Of a stretch of 64,000 bases of DNA, positions 14,748-25,259 are shown one piece after another. The notes beneath the pieces are model-generated. The model was not told where the DNA came from. It made no database searches and saw only the letters and a list, made by a program, of their open reading frames with translations. The stretch's first letter is position 1. Each line of letters begins with the position of its first letter. The stretch comes from Angiostrongylus vasorum. Lineage: Eukaryota > Nematoda > Chromadorea > Rhabditida > Metastrongylidae. The translations under genes and the position numbers were made by a program. Location of the stretch: the NCBI GenBank assembly GCA_018806985.1, contig JADANN010000370.1:1098001-1162000 (forward strand), in the 5' to 3' direction.

Positions 14748-15378
14748 CATGCACAAAGACACCCACACGCACAGGCACATATGCACTACATGCACACGTG
14801 CACACACACGCACGCACGCATACACCCACCGCACAAACACACCCACACCCACAGACATGGTATACACACACACACATACACACAAACACATCTATTTCAC
14901 GCACATATATAGACACATACATGCATATACGACAATCCTGTATACGCACATTACCACACAGGGTAATGGCTATAAAAGTCTTTCATTGTTACAGTAAGCA
15001 AGACATTTCAAATCACTGGTAAATTTGGGTAAAGTAAAATAACGAAATGGTTATTCAGTCGACTAAATGAGTAAATCATCTCAAAAAAGCAGTGAACAAC
15101 AGTTCACCATGCTAATTAATACCTCGTCTTTGACGCCTCAACGTTTTCGATATTTTCTGATTCTTCTGGAAAATTTCAAAGCGTAGCTCATTTTATTACC
15201 ATGTTATTACAGTATCTACACGTCCATTATAAATGATTATACTAAAGGCTTAAAAAGCTTACAAGCATCTATTTTTCAGTGAAAATTGCCACGTAATCAA
15301 TACAATAGTCGCACCTAGTCAGATAATGAATGGTTCTATTCCTAGGAATAACACGAACTTGCTGCATCGTAGTGGAAA
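3347..15378 (+). CDS. Cys-loop ligand-gated ion channel subunit (partial model, 11 exons)
   Basis: Plasma-membrane neurotransmitter receptor subunit. Eleven exons join in one frame with GT/AG ends: 3347-3423, 3482-3543, 3750-3952, 5157-5215, 5358-5417, 12651-12788, 13501-13640, 14300-14399, 14543-14624, 14995-15018 and 15280-15378 (about 348 residues). The extracellular domain includes the family pattern VSEVTM, then SWLDQRL and [12 protein letters not shown]. The Cys loop is Cys-13 residues-Cys, read as [15 protein letters not shown] across the 5215/5358 junction. TM1 follows in 13501-13640 ([15 protein letters not shown]). TM2 and the start of TM3 are in 14300-14399 ([17 protein letters not shown], then [14 protein letters not shown]). 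The PAR motif of anion channels is absent before TM2, where ETEFQD is seen, which suggests cation selectivity. The overall look recalls the nematode LGC-49/LGC-50 group, but that is a hunch. TM4 and the 3' end were not found. A possible signal-peptide exon ends near 2463 (MLFDAIFKFLSVFLIKIY), linked through an 8-nt microexon at 3123-3130; this is weak. The 7.2 kb intron 5418-12650 is full of repeats. Confidence 0.88.
4000..5150. other. Intron sequence, no recognised element
   Basis: Intron between channel exons ending at 3952 and starting at 5157. It holds a 140-codon minus-strand open frame (4476-4898) with no family resemblance and no splice partner, which I regard as chance or an old unknown element. 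Confidence 0.5.
6840..7070. repeat. Possible family C spacer relative
   Basis: Shares scattered blocks with 31385-31625: CATGTCTTATACTTGCTTGT, then a TCACTGAAGGTCTTG-like block, GCTATGTGGACAG and CACTCAAATGC. Arms are not evident on either side. Confidence 0.35.
7575..7915 (-). repeat. Family D, full unit, minus
   Basis: Runs from AATGTTAACTTTTTATCTCC at 7577 to AATGTTAACTTTTTATTTGC at 7891. The same sequence stands at both ends in direct orientation. Between are the core (GTGTCTGCGGTGAGGAAC, GGCGTTCACCACTTC) and the body (CCCAGTTAAGCTGAGGC). Confidence 0.7.
7990..8245 (+). repeat. Family D, plus copy
   Basis: GGCAGCAAATAAAAGGTTAAC, GATGAACGCGTTAGCC, GCGTTCTTTCCCCACCGC and GTTTTGCAAATATCTTAGC are in plus order. 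It is inverted relative to the copy 75 bp to its left. Confidence 0.65.
8785..9110 (+). repeat. Family B, decayed copy
   Basis: CTACTCATCATGGCTGAG, GAGAAGGAGTCCGACGTTTC, CCCAGGAATCACCACTG, CACAAGGGCGGCGACGGC and CCAGCGAACAACAATGG follow family B order with many changes. Confidence 0.55.
9560..10105 (+). mobile_element. 3' fragment of an RTE LINE, including its 3' UTR
   Basis: The plus strand reads [20 protein letters not shown], then [17 protein letters not shown] and, after stops, [14 protein letters not shown]. This is the RT C-terminal region of RTE. It ends at 10045-10100 with a 3' end (ATGCTGGAGCCCGCACC onward) that is also found at the end of the short repeat family B. It lies inside the large intron of the ion channel gene. 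Confidence 0.7.
10250..10935. repeat. Family C fold-back copy with an internal ORF
   Basis: The left arm at about 10255-10345 (GTCTTCGTCTTCATCAGAGC) and the right arm at about 10850-10930 (CTCTGAAGAAGGCGAAACCG) are partial reverse complements. They match the family C arms at 31 kb and the left-arm fragment at 41.1-41.3 kb. Between the arms lies an 89-codon open frame. Confidence 0.6.
10523..10792 (+). CDS. Unidentified 89-codon ORF inside a fold-back element
   Basis: Open frame of 89 codons beginning [17 protein letters not shown] and ending in a Lys-rich KKMKLRLK before TAA. A splice-acceptor-like TGCAG lies about 25 nt upstream, and the frame is open to it. It belongs to no family I recognise. 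The reading phase does not fit the ion channel, whose exons 5417 and 12651 join exactly without it. It could be a captured exon from another gene or a chance frame. Confidence 0.3.
   Translation: MEPISFEIDFHLTSVWMINAPHFSDEFWVYCKKLKIIYGMECLPITADLAPYLRLGFLEPGTFFTRIKLCAAGLRQQLEAYKKMKLRLK
11265..11490. repeat. Dispersed family E
   Basis: CATGACCCATCATCACATC, GATCCCAGCACTTCATGCATTC, then CGGGTGCTGTACGAGGATATC and CTTCATTTGAATGTC match 16035-16200 in order. Confidence 0.5.
11690..11850 (+). repeat. SINE-like family A, 3' half
   Basis: ATCGGTAGACCACCGCGAATC, then ATGAAGTCGAATGCC and GTATTGATCAACGCTGGCAG followed by TTTATAC match family A in plus orientation. Confidence 0.6.
12335..12415 (+). repeat. 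SINE-like family A, decayed 3' end
   Basis: TCGAATGCACTCG, AAGGAATTGATCAACGCTGA and a T-rich tail keep family A order only loosely. Confidence 0.35.
12940..13340 (+). repeat. Family B, full copy
   Basis: Starts CTCAACGGTTTACCGCC and ends GCTGGGGCCCGCACAACC, GAAGACGGGCC, then CAAGTATCTATCAAGTATC. About 400 bp; lies in the channel intron between exons 12651-12788 and 13501-13640. Confidence 0.75.
14698..14900. repeat. (CA)n microsatellite in a channel intron
   Basis: Pure (CA)n at about 14699-14744, then an imperfect CA-rich tract to about 14900. It sits in the intron between exons 14543-14624 and 14995-15018. Apparent long frames here are only repeats of His/Thr or Cys/Val codons. Confidence 0.95.
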
Positions 15379-15460
15379 GTAAGCAAGATTTTTAACAGTA
15401 ATTTGTTTTGAAGTGTAATATTATGTTATTCATAGCATATTTATTATACCTATAACGGCT

Positions 15461-15725
15461 TAATAAAGGATAAATTCTCGATGTTAATCAATCCCTGAGG
15501 GATGCTCCATGCATTCGACTTCATTAAGCATCCTTTAGAGGTGACTGAATGCATATCTGGTCTTTACAATGACTCGCAGTGGCCTGCCGATGTATCGAGC
15601 CAGTGCTGCTATCCTCCCACTAATTTGCCGACCCCGAGGGATGGAAGGTTTGGTGGGCCATGGGCGCCGGGATGGATTCCACGTATGTTGCACGGCACCT
15701 CCGACCACTGCGCCACACGCGCCCT
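15461..15725 (-). repeat. SINE-like family A, full length
   Basis: Minus orientation, about 265 bp, from the AAAGGATAAA tail at 15465 to the head GCGCCACACGCGCC at 15712-15725. It lies just after the last channel exon found. Confidence 0.75.
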
Positions 15726-16019
15726 AACGCACTGTGCACATAACGTCATGTAGTTCGGATTACCTAATTCCTTTGGAAGAGACTCTTCAGCTAACATCCG
15801 TTCATTTCGATAGTAATTTATTTTAACAGGAATTATTTTATTGTTTGAACAACATTTGTTATACCAATATTCTCATGTGGTCGAGATTCCCCGGCTCACA
15901 CGCGACGCGAGGGACAAGTTATCAATCTAGCCCACGTTCACATTTTTTCTCGTCATTATATCAAAATGTCTTCTTGTGATGGCAAACTTACATGAGTTTG
16001 TAAATAAAATGGTAGAAAA

Positions 16020-16220
16020 TGTTACAACTACTGCATAACCCGTCATCACATCAATTTTCCGAATCCCAGCACTTCTTGTATTCCACTCGTTTCTTCGCAT
16101 CCATCCACGAAGCTCTCTGAACTTTCTATGCATGGGTTCGGCTGCCGTTTGAGGATGTTCTCTTCTTCATGAATCTCGCACAACGTTGCTCGTGTCGATT
16201 CTCCCTAGAGTCCTGGGCTA
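16020..16220. repeat. Dispersed family E
   Basis: CATAACCCGTCATCACATC, AATCCCAGCACTTCTTGTATTC, GCATCCATCCACGAAGC and GAGGATGTTCTCTTCTTCATG. Weaker relatives are at 18305-18450 and 62905-63100. Function unknown. Confidence 0.5.
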
Positions 16221-17479
16221 ACCGCACTAGATAGTTGACGCTTAAATTTCAAAAAGTGAGAAGTCTGGTGCTATAGTCTGACACTTTTCCGACCCCAAAT
16301 GGATTAGAGCTTTGCTGAGCCATGGGTGCTCCCCAACACCGTGCTCATGATGGTCCGCATCACTACTACTCCACTACTCCCCCACCAAAATGATAAAAAT
16401 GAAATGACAAAAACATAAAATATCTCAGGATATTTAAAGATTCAGGACTGACTGCACGGCGGTACTCGTGACAGACGTGGAGGAAGCACAACACACAGAA
16501 AAGGAGAACAATAAATTCGGTGTTTTCTCCAAGCTTATATTTTTATCTTGATATATCTTTTCTATCCCTCAGTGCTTAAAATAATAATGAAAATATTGAC
16601 TTAGGTGATAGGGATTCTTAAACTAATGGATATTCGTTTCACGCCGAAAACTATGCACAAATTTCAGTGGTTATCACAGGTTTGTGCTTTCCATCAATCT
16701 TCAGTTGCTTTTTCTTGCAAATCCAAGAAAATTCGTGTGGTTCTCTGCAATGATATTGTTTAAAGACAATAGAGCAATCCAGTAGTTGAACATCAACATA
16801 ATTAGAGATCACGAGAATCTACATTGCTTCAGGAATTACAGTGGTGCTGGCACAATATCTCTTTCAGTGGGATTAATTTTATTGCATATCGTCGAGCTTT
16901 GCAGAAAAGAACGAGCTCTTTCCAAATAGTCCGTAGCTACTTAACTGAGGCCAGAGTGATGGTGAACTTAGCTGACGGAGAATGGAGGTTAAACTAGCGG
17001 TCATGCACGTATTACTACATAGCATCTTTAACCACTGCACTTTCCGCACGATTTCGTAAAAGAGCAGAGAAGTCCTGGTTATTAGTTAATGTATAGCTCA
17101 TGATGACGGTTTATTAGTGGAATAATACTCATTAAATGGTTAATGCCTCAGAATTTCCCTCTTTTACACAATTCTAGCGAGTTTCGTTACCGTGTCGACA
17201 TGACCCATCGAAGTGAAAATGGATGCTCTGCGTACTCTCTGATTGCCGTCCATCCAATGGTCTATCAGTCTTGTTCTGGATGGAACGAATAAAAAACTCA
17301 TAGATGATTAACAGCTTGAAGTTCTTCTACATAACTGAGCTGACACGATGTTTGTATTCAACTTTAAAGATCGAACTTACTTCAAAGCTATAAAAGTTTT
17401 ATACCAATCTCCTGTCAGCTTAATTATGTAGAAAATTATCTCATATTCTTACCGAGGTATAATTTAACCTGGCCTTTAA

Positions 17480-17870
17480 AATTTTGCAGACTTTCATTTG
17501 CTGCCTATTGTTTTTTAATGGCAGCGTAGGATGTGAAATACAATCATAGGGGGTGCTGAGATATGAGTGGAACTCTGGACCTCAGCTGTGCTTCGAACCA
17601 GTGATTAGCTTTGCAGGGCTCATGTAAGCAGTGAGTAAAAAGATAAGACATTTTCATTTCGACTGCAGCTTCAGCTTAACTGAGTTCAGAAGAGATATGT
17701 GTTCCCCCAGATTATTCTCATTGACGGGTGATCGCTGATAGCGTCAATGGATTTAAAACAAGCCTCACAGAACGGCAAACCAAAGACCTAGGATGACGTG
17801 GTGGATAGCATTTGAGCCCTCATCAAAGGTGTTGCAGGTTCGAAGTTTGCAGACTATTCACTAGTTCCCG
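17480..17870. repeat. Family D relative with a good B box
   Basis: Starts with the D tail (CTGCCTATTGTTTTTTAATGGC), then TTAACTGAGTTCAGAAG and a core with GACGTGGTGGATAGCATTTG and B-box-like GGTTCGAAGTT at 17837-17847. The core is diverged from the other copies. Confidence 0.5.
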
Positions 17871-18709
17871 CTGCTATGTATACTTTTTTTTCCTTGTGCA
17901 ACAACGTGACACCGTAGCTCTCCGTTGATTGCAGATCTTGCACTCTGGTAGATAACGCATGGAACGGCAAGGTGTGTATGGATGAGTGAGAATAAGTTCA
18001 CCATGTGTTCGTCTCTGATCCTGTTCAGATTAACTGCTGTACATTCAGATCTTCAACGACGATATCGGATATCAGTAGGAGGAAGCGTTGGAACAAGTAT
18101 GAACTATACCTAATATAGCATATGGGTTGATAGGCGCCTCAGTCAAAAGCACTAAAAAGTATGGACCGTAAGTGACGCCAAATATTGATTTCTTAAGCAA
18201 AATAGTTGCTCCTTCCTGCTATTAACGAGCCGGGCCCATCTTTACCGTAGACGAGTTCTCTCTGGACGTTGAGAGTGTCTCTCTTAACATTCGTAACTTC
18301 AGTCAGCACTGTCGCTTTCATCTCTTCATGATCGTTTTTTATCGGTTTGCTTCAAAGCTTATGCACCCAATGCAACATCACATCGTAGTGCGTCGGCTCG
18401 GGTGTCGTTGGTAATTTCTTGTTCATGAATACCGCCGAATTATAGTCGAATCAGTTCCTTTCCAGAATCGTTGGTCAGCACTTCTAGGGCGTTAGCAGAT
18501 CGTCAAGATAGGGGGGACTCGCTGGGCCCTTTGGATCCAAGGTAGCGTTTCTCATATGAGCCTTGTAGCAATCTACCGGCTCCTAAGGGATGACGGGCTT
18601 TGTTTGTTCTGACTATTAAATTGAATCAACGTCCGTAGCCAGCAGGGTACTCTAACCACAGCGCTTACCGTACCCTCACAACAACAATAGTGGTAATAAT
18701 AATAATAAC

Positions 18710-19250
18710 AATGTTGACCTATTATTTACTGCCCTACTCTTTTTTTTTAACGGCAGCGTATATTGCGAAATATAACTTCAATGATGCTGAGATATTTGCA
18801 AAACTCCGGATCGCAGGTGCATGCGGTGGTGAACGAACGCGCTACTTTCCTTTCCGGGGAGTAACGCGTTCATCACCACACCATGCGGGTCCTTCGTTTC
18901 GCCTGTCTCTCAGCTAGTTCTATCGATCTTTGGCCATCAGCAATCACCGGTTAGCGGGATTGATCTGGTGAGCCCAAAGTCGGCAACGAACCCAGTTAAG
19001 CTGAGGCTGTAGTTATAATCACAATGTTGACTTATCATCTACTGCCTACTGTTTTGTTTTGGCAAAAGGCAAAAGATCAATAAAAACTGATAGCAAAAGA
19101 TCGATGGAACTAGCTGAGAGACAGGCGAAACGAAGGACCCACATGCTGCGGTGGTGAACGCGTTACTCCCCGGAAAGGACAATAGCGCGTTCGTTCCCCA
19201 CCGCATGCACCTGCGGTCCGAGTTCTGCAAAAATCTCAGCATCATTGAAA
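18710..19250. repeat. Two family D units in inverted arrangement
   Basis: A minus-type unit at 18710-19060 is followed by an opposite-strand unit at about 19075-19250 sharing GCGCGTTCGTTCCCCACCGC, TGCACCTGCGGTCCG. Together they form a large palindrome. AAT/AAC-rich simple sequence flanks it on both sides (18670-18712 and 19245-19380). Confidence 0.7.
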
Positions 19251-20454
19251 TAATAACAATAGTAATAATAATAAAATGATAATAATAGCAGCAATAATTG
19301 TGATAAACAGTAATAATATTTGCTATAATATTAATATCGATACTGTCAATACCGTTAGTAGTAATAAACCGTAATAGTAGATAGTTCAGATGCTGTTCTT
19401 CTTCGGTTTCGTCATATTTTTGTCTATTCTACTTTCTTGTCTACCCCAATCTACATATGGTAACCATCGATCCCACATGCGATAAGAATGAAGCTGAATG
19501 GTTTGCTGAGATCATTTAATATGAATCACTTGAAATCAATTCAATTCAACTCTGAATCTGCTGTAGATTATTACTGGATCGGACAAGTCACATTAGAGCA
19601 ACTACTCTGTCGTTCCAGCACTTTTATGCAAACACCAACGACTCGGCTGTAGGAGACTGCAGCGATCGTGTCATCCAACAGAAAGCGAAAAGTTGATATT
19701 AAGATTGTCAGAAATAAAAAAAAGAGGAAACTCCGTCACAGTGGTGATTAGAGAACCAGATTGGGTACAAAATTGGAAACGAATTCTATCAAGCGAAAAC
19801 AACTCGTTTGACGTTACGTAAGCTATGCGACTGTAAACAGCTCTTCGTTCATGTATGCAAAAAGTGAACATCTGTGATATTTAAATAAGTCTGGCAATGA
19901 CAGTGATATTGACGACGACAACGATGGCAGTTTCATCATTGTTTTTGCTTTCTTTTTCTTATTATACCCTTTATTTTGTCGATTGTTGTCTAATTGTTGA
20001 TGAGTTGGGTAATCATAGTGGGTAGATGTGCAAATGGTTACAAAACTTGTAGAGCTTCATCTTCACGAATTCCTTATGCTTCCATTTCATACGGAACAGT
20101 AGTGATTGAATATTGCTGTTAGAACCGGTTTGCTTTGTACTGTGATTCTACTAGTACTGTTACGTTTGTCAACAAGAAACGTAGTGTAGGCCGTCTACAT
20201 TGTGTGGAACTATACTACCAGCACATTTATTTCAATTGATATTACAACTTATTAAAACAAGCCATTCAGTTGCATATCTAATTTTTATGAAAACTACCAA
20301 CATAAGACGTAAGACATAGAAATGGTGCAATGATGGTGCAATGATGCAAACATATGAACATTCACTGATTCCCACTTATGATTAGAAGACAACGCATTGC
20401 TGCTTGAAAAAACAATACGACAATTCATACAATGTCGATAAGTCGTTCAAAAAG

Positions 20455-20515
20455 CATCTTTTTAATACAATAAAACATTCTCTACAGTACTTTTATTCTA
20501 TATGCCTTCGGATAG
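20455..20515. repeat. Dispersed repeat, inverted relative to 30485-30542
   Basis: CATTCTCTACAGTACTTTTATTC, then TATATGCCTTCGGATAG. The reverse complement of 30485-30542 has the same order with few differences. Identity unknown. Confidence 0.55.
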
Positions 20516-20576
20516 CGATTTATCACTACCCAGCTACGGCCGGAGATTAGATTACTACATAAGCCAACACTTGTCC

Positions 20577-20577
<1 letters not shown>

Positions 20578-20642
<65 letters not shown>

Positions 20643-20646
20643 TATA
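20578..20646. repeat. (AT)n microsatellite
   Basis: About 30 AT repeats with no interruption. Flanked on the left by sequence that reappears inverted at 30490-30540. Confidence 0.95.
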
Positions 20647-21049
20647 TGAAAACGTTCACATCCACGGGTATAACATCAGATATATGAGAGCGTTATTTAA
20701 ACCAATCGAGGCCACACATATTAACACTTGGCAGGACGATGACGATTACGTCTGTAAAGACAATACCACTGGACTTGTCAACAATAAGACAACAATGTCA
20801 AGAGATTAGCCACATTTCGGCATTCCTACCATTCGTCATCTCTGTTTTCCCTTTTGTAACGGAATTATTCTACCGTACTTCATTGTGAGATTCCCCTGCT
20901 GTAGTTACTGACCTTATCTAGTAACTAAGCTTACCATCAAAACTCAGTTGTTTCCGTGTAGCAGCACTACAATATAACTTTGGTACACTGGCTCAGTAAA
21001 GAATCCAGGTCAGCTAACGCTCATTTGTCCATATTACTAAGAATCGCAT

Positions 21050-22447
21050 CATGCTCCACCGACTAATAGTGCTAATTCAAAAGCGACTAACAAAATACGC
21101 TAGGCAGTTCGAGAAAATACTAACACAACTCAAAGAAGATCAATTAGAAATGCTCAGAATCGCAGGGGCAGAATGGTATATCACGCCAAACTTCATAAAA
21201 GAAAGTCTACAAAGTTTGGAAGAATGAACAACCGCAATCGAAAAAACCTACTTCAGCAAAAGTTGAAAGCGCGCCGAAGGATTTTGCCAATAAACTCAAG
21301 GAAATATGTCCAGATCTGCCAAACGTTTAAAAGGCATTAGAGCAAACCGTGCCTTACTCAGAACATGTGATAACTAATGCCTTCGATTAATCCACAGTCG
21401 TGTGCGCTCGCATAAAGGCCTTTAAGGAATACGTCGAGCGCCCACAAAATAACACCACAACAAACATATGGAACGATACATCATCACTGCATACAGCGAT
21501 CGTCAAGAATCGATCTACCCATAGTCCCAATTCCAATGTTCAACGGCGATATTTGGGAGTGGGAGTGGGACAACTTTCGGGAGCCCTACAAAACAAATAT
21601 ACACTCACAAAAGGTCTCTGACCTAAAAAATTCAACTACCTACACCTTCACGCCATAAAGATATCCCACACCAGTAATGAAAACTATGAGATAGCCACTA
21701 ATTTTCTTAACAAGAACTATAGGAATTCTGAGGTTCTACCAATCTTCGAAGAACTGGACAAAAATGCTAATGCTCCTCGCTCGTCCACCATGCATGAGCA
21801 AAGAATACTACTGGACCATATACAAGCTATAATACTCCAACTAACCAAAAATGGAGAAAATGTAAACAATCAATGCATGTACAAGGAAGTATTGTCGAAA
21901 TTTCCCGTCGACACACAACGTAAAGTACTTTCGAAGAGAACGACAACTGAGGAATTCCTTGACATGCAACTACTTCTACAATTCTTAAAAGAGATCATCT
22001 CCAATGAGGAATTGATCTCGCGCTATACCACAAATAGCCGATCAATTCCAACCACTAGAGCTAGTTTTGAGAGCAAAGCGAAACAATGGAAACCCCAATA
22101 TTCAATGTTTTCATGCACATGCAATGCAAGGATAACCATAAACCGTTTTACTGCGACAAGTATAGAACGCCTCTAGAAAGGTCGCAGTACCTCCAAAAGA
22201 ATGGGTTGTGCTACATTTGTGCATCCTCCTACCGCAACACATCTCAATGCAGCAAGTCATCGTGTTACAGGTGCCAAAAACGGCACCAGACAACGTGCTG
22301 CTTCTATTCACAAAAAGAAAAACCCCTCACACTATCCCCAAGGAGTGAAGAAATCAAAAAAGATGTGAAGGATAACAAAGAAAAACTGAAAGATAGGAAA
22401 TCAACAACAAAAATAAATCAAGTCGGACAAGGAGCACCTGTCGAATA
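21050..22447 (+). pseudogene. BEL/Pao gag remnant with zinc knuckles
   Basis: Nucleocapsid/capsid precursor of the retroelement. The reading starts at an ATG at 21050 (MLHRLIVLIQKRLTKYARQF) and runs into a stop after about 58 codons near 21225. It resumes in other frames, with long open stretches at 21790-22176 and 22086-22448. The last stretch carries a cysteine-rich region typical of BEL gag: LCYICASSYRNTSQC, then CYRCQKRHQTTCC. The gag ends in a Lys-rich segment just before the protease frame. Stops and overlapping frames mean that no intact product is made. Confidence 0.8.
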
Positions 22448-22454
22448 GAAAACA

Positions 22455-23621
22455 TTGACGCTATTAGATAAAACACTGCAGTCAACCTTCTTACCTACAG
22501 GAGAAATGACTGTAATAGATCCAACGACCAAACAGCTAAAGAAGATCTCCGTATTGTTGGACACTGGAGCAGAGTTATCGTTCATAGACGAAAAACTCGC
22601 TCAAGAACTTCGTCTGTCCACAATAGGAGGAACAAAATTACGATTACACACATTAGGATCGGATGAGATAAAAGAAAATATATCAAGGAAAGTCCCATTA
22701 GAAGTATGGGATGCCGATGGGCGTCAGCTCTCGCTGTTCCTGTCCACACACGACGGAATAACAAAGCCGTTCAAGCAGGCACCAATATGTCAAGAAGATG
22801 CAGACTTCATTCGAAAGCACAATCTTCAAATCGAAGTCAACAAAAATAAATCTAAAATCAAACCATCTATCCTGTTAGGCTGTGACCAATTGTGGACTCT
22901 AATAAAAACCGATAAACCCCACATTAAACTGCCATCCGGACTACGTCTTCTTCCAACACGCCTCGGACACTTATTCATAGGAAAAATCAGAAATTCAGTA
23001 CAGTCACAACAAAAAGAAAGTGAGAACTCAATACATGTAGAGCAAGACGATGATGAAATGGATAAATGGGATGAATATTGGACATTACAAGGACAAGTCA
23101 ATACTGCCTTTATACAACATCCCGAAGCAAATGATGAAGAGGCACTCATGTGGGAAAACGATGATGACAAGGCACTCAAGTGGGAAAAACACTGGACATT
23201 AGAATCCGCCGGTACAGAGGAATTTTCGAACTCCGAAGCAGAAGAAGAAAGATTGATGGATGATAAAGTTTGGGAAAACTTCAGCAATACCATTGAAAGA
23301 CGAGCCGACGGATACTACGTTCGTCTTCCTTGGAAAGAATTACAGATATTATTACCTGATAACAAAGCAACTGCACTCAACAGACTCGTAATTGTATGGA
23401 AATCCTTACAAAACAAAGAAGATTTACTAAATATGTATAATAGCATATTTGAAGAACAACTTCGCCTAGATATTTTAGAGGAAATTGTCGAAGAAAAGCT
23501 GCCACAAGCTTCCCGTATTCATTATATTCCTCACCAAGATGTCTTTACACCAAATAAAAACACCACTAAACTCAGAATAGTCTATGACGCATCATCTCAC
23601 TACAAAGGGTCCCATCACTAA
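22455..23621 (+). pseudogene. BEL/Pao pol 5' part: A17-like protease and start of RT
   Basis: The longest open frame in the window (about 388 codons). An aspartic protease active site VLLDTGAELSFIDEKLA is seen at about residues 32-48, followed by LLGCDQLW, a segment typical of BEL peptidases. An acidic linker with repeated tryptophans follows (two similar copies near 23130-23200 read MWENDDDKALKWEKHW). The C-terminal part has the BEL RT entry region: HYIPHQDVF, then TTKLRIVYDASS. The frame breaks at 23621 within the RT, and coding continues in another frame at 23630. Confidence 0.88.
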
Positions 23622-23629
23622 ACGATGTC

Positions 23630-25242
23630 TTGCACCGTGGACCAGTAATTCTTCCTGAACTATTTGGAGTTCTCCTCCGGTTCAGAATCGGACGAATCGC
23701 GATCACTTCAGACATCGAGAAAGCGTTCTTACAAGTCCGACTTCATGAATATGACCGTGATGTCACGCGTTGCCTGTGGTTACATGATCACAAATCACCA
23801 CCCTCCCCATGCAACATTAAAACCCTTCGATTCACCCGAGTAACCTTCGAATTAATTACATCACTGTTCCTGCTGGCCGGAACAATTCACTTCCATCTCA
23901 ACCGGTATAAGCAAGACTCTGAACTGGTCACAGGACTCAAAGTTAACTGCAGACGACCTGGAAGAGTCACTGCATGTCTCGCACGTACAAAACAAATATT
24001 CAGTGGCCTCAATATGAATCTTCGTGAATTTGTCTCAAATAACGCGGATTTGATGGCGAAAATAGCCACGCAGGACAAATCAGACGAAAAACCAGCAAAA
24101 GTGCTTGGAATTCCATGAAATACATATTTCGATTGCCTACAACTGTCATGCATTCCGAAAACACATCCACGTGTAACAAAGGGTACGATCCCATGGGTTT
24201 CCTGTTACCTTTACTCCCATAGAGCAATGGTATTCCTACGCACTTTGTGGAAAGACAAGTACGAAAGGGACAATGCTTTACCAGAATCCTACAAAGAACA
24301 GTGGAGCAGTACATGCACAGAAATACAATGATTCTCGAAATCTCTACCATGTTGTCTTGGCACAAAAAGTTCTAATTACACTCTAGCAACTTTTGCCGAC
24401 GTCAGTACCGAAGCTATCTCCACTTGCATTTATCTACGCTCAGAAGACTCAACCAATCTCCTTATGGCAAAAGGCAAACTGCCTTCTCTGAAGTCCACCT
24501 CAACAGTACCAAAAATGGAACTAGATGCTGTTACCTTGGCACTTCAATTAACCAGGGCCGTGCTAACCCAACTTCGAAAGTCGCTAAGAATTCGAGAAAT
24601 TTTCATTTTTTCCGTCTCGGAAATCGTACTTAACTGGATAAAACGCAGACCTCTCAAAAATGTTGGGCTCAGAATATTCAACCGATAATGGAAATAGAAA
24701 AAATTGTTAAATATATTCAAAACGTCGGTTCTTGCATCTTCTTTGGTCATGTCGTCTCACAATACAATGATGCGGACTGTGCAACTCGTGGCCTCAGCCA
24801 ACATGAATTGCTGGGCCACTTTTGGTGGACTGGACCATCCTTTCTTCAAGAATCTCCGGAACAATGGAAAGGCAACTGCGACGTCTTCCAAAACAACGAA
24901 GTCTGTTCAACAGAATCTCCGCAATCGAATTACAATCAGAACTTAAAAACTGTTGAGGACCTTTCTGAAGAAGATCAGCAACTCTTTCTCGCAAGACACA
25001 GTCCTTCAGACAACAAAAACGAGAATGATATCTTCAACTCATTGAAGAAATACTCGCTGCCTAACGCAAAAAGGATTGTGGCACTAACCATACGTTGTAT
25101 TCAGACTTTAATCACTAATATGAATGGTCGAACACACCGACAAATTAAACTTCCTAAAATTCTGGAAAGCACGGATCCAAATCAGTATTTCAACATTTCA
25201 GGCAAAGAAATTACAATAGCCGGAAAAATACTAGTCAAATAA
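23630..25242 (+). pseudogene. BEL/Pao RT and RNase H remnant
   Basis: Continues the pol. The first catalytic Asp motif is present (ITSDIEKAFLQVRLHEYDRD). The region where the YxDD box should stand, near 23900-23960, is scrambled; only the following TADD-like bases and NMNLREFVSNNADLM can be read, so polymerase activity is lost. RNase H-like sequence follows at about 24390-24690 (LMAKGKLPSLKSTS, then VPKMELDAVTLALQLTR and FSVSEIVLNWI, where an Asp is expected at the Val). The segment DADCATRGLSQHELLGHFWW (about 24770-24830) is the usual BEL spacer before integrase. Several frame changes are seen. Confidence 0.85.
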
Positions 25243-25259
25243 CATCAACTATCCACAAT

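Larger units (their letters stand above)
15726..20454. other. Gene-poor stretch
   Basis: Apart from families D and E and simple AAT sequence, no exon with family resemblance was found. The missing TM4 exon of the ion channel would have to lie here, but no convincing candidate was seen. A hydrophobic frame at 19930-19990 preceded by GGCAG is the only weak one. Confidence 0.5.

Noticed and set aside
14647..15022. Several overlapping 80-120 codon frames on both strands
   Set aside because: They are translations of the (CA)n microsatellite (His/Thr or Cys/Val runs). Only the short exon 14995-15018 has splice support.
20700..21049. 5' LTR of the BEL element
   Set aside because: No matching sequence was found downstream of integrase, so an LTR pair cannot be claimed.
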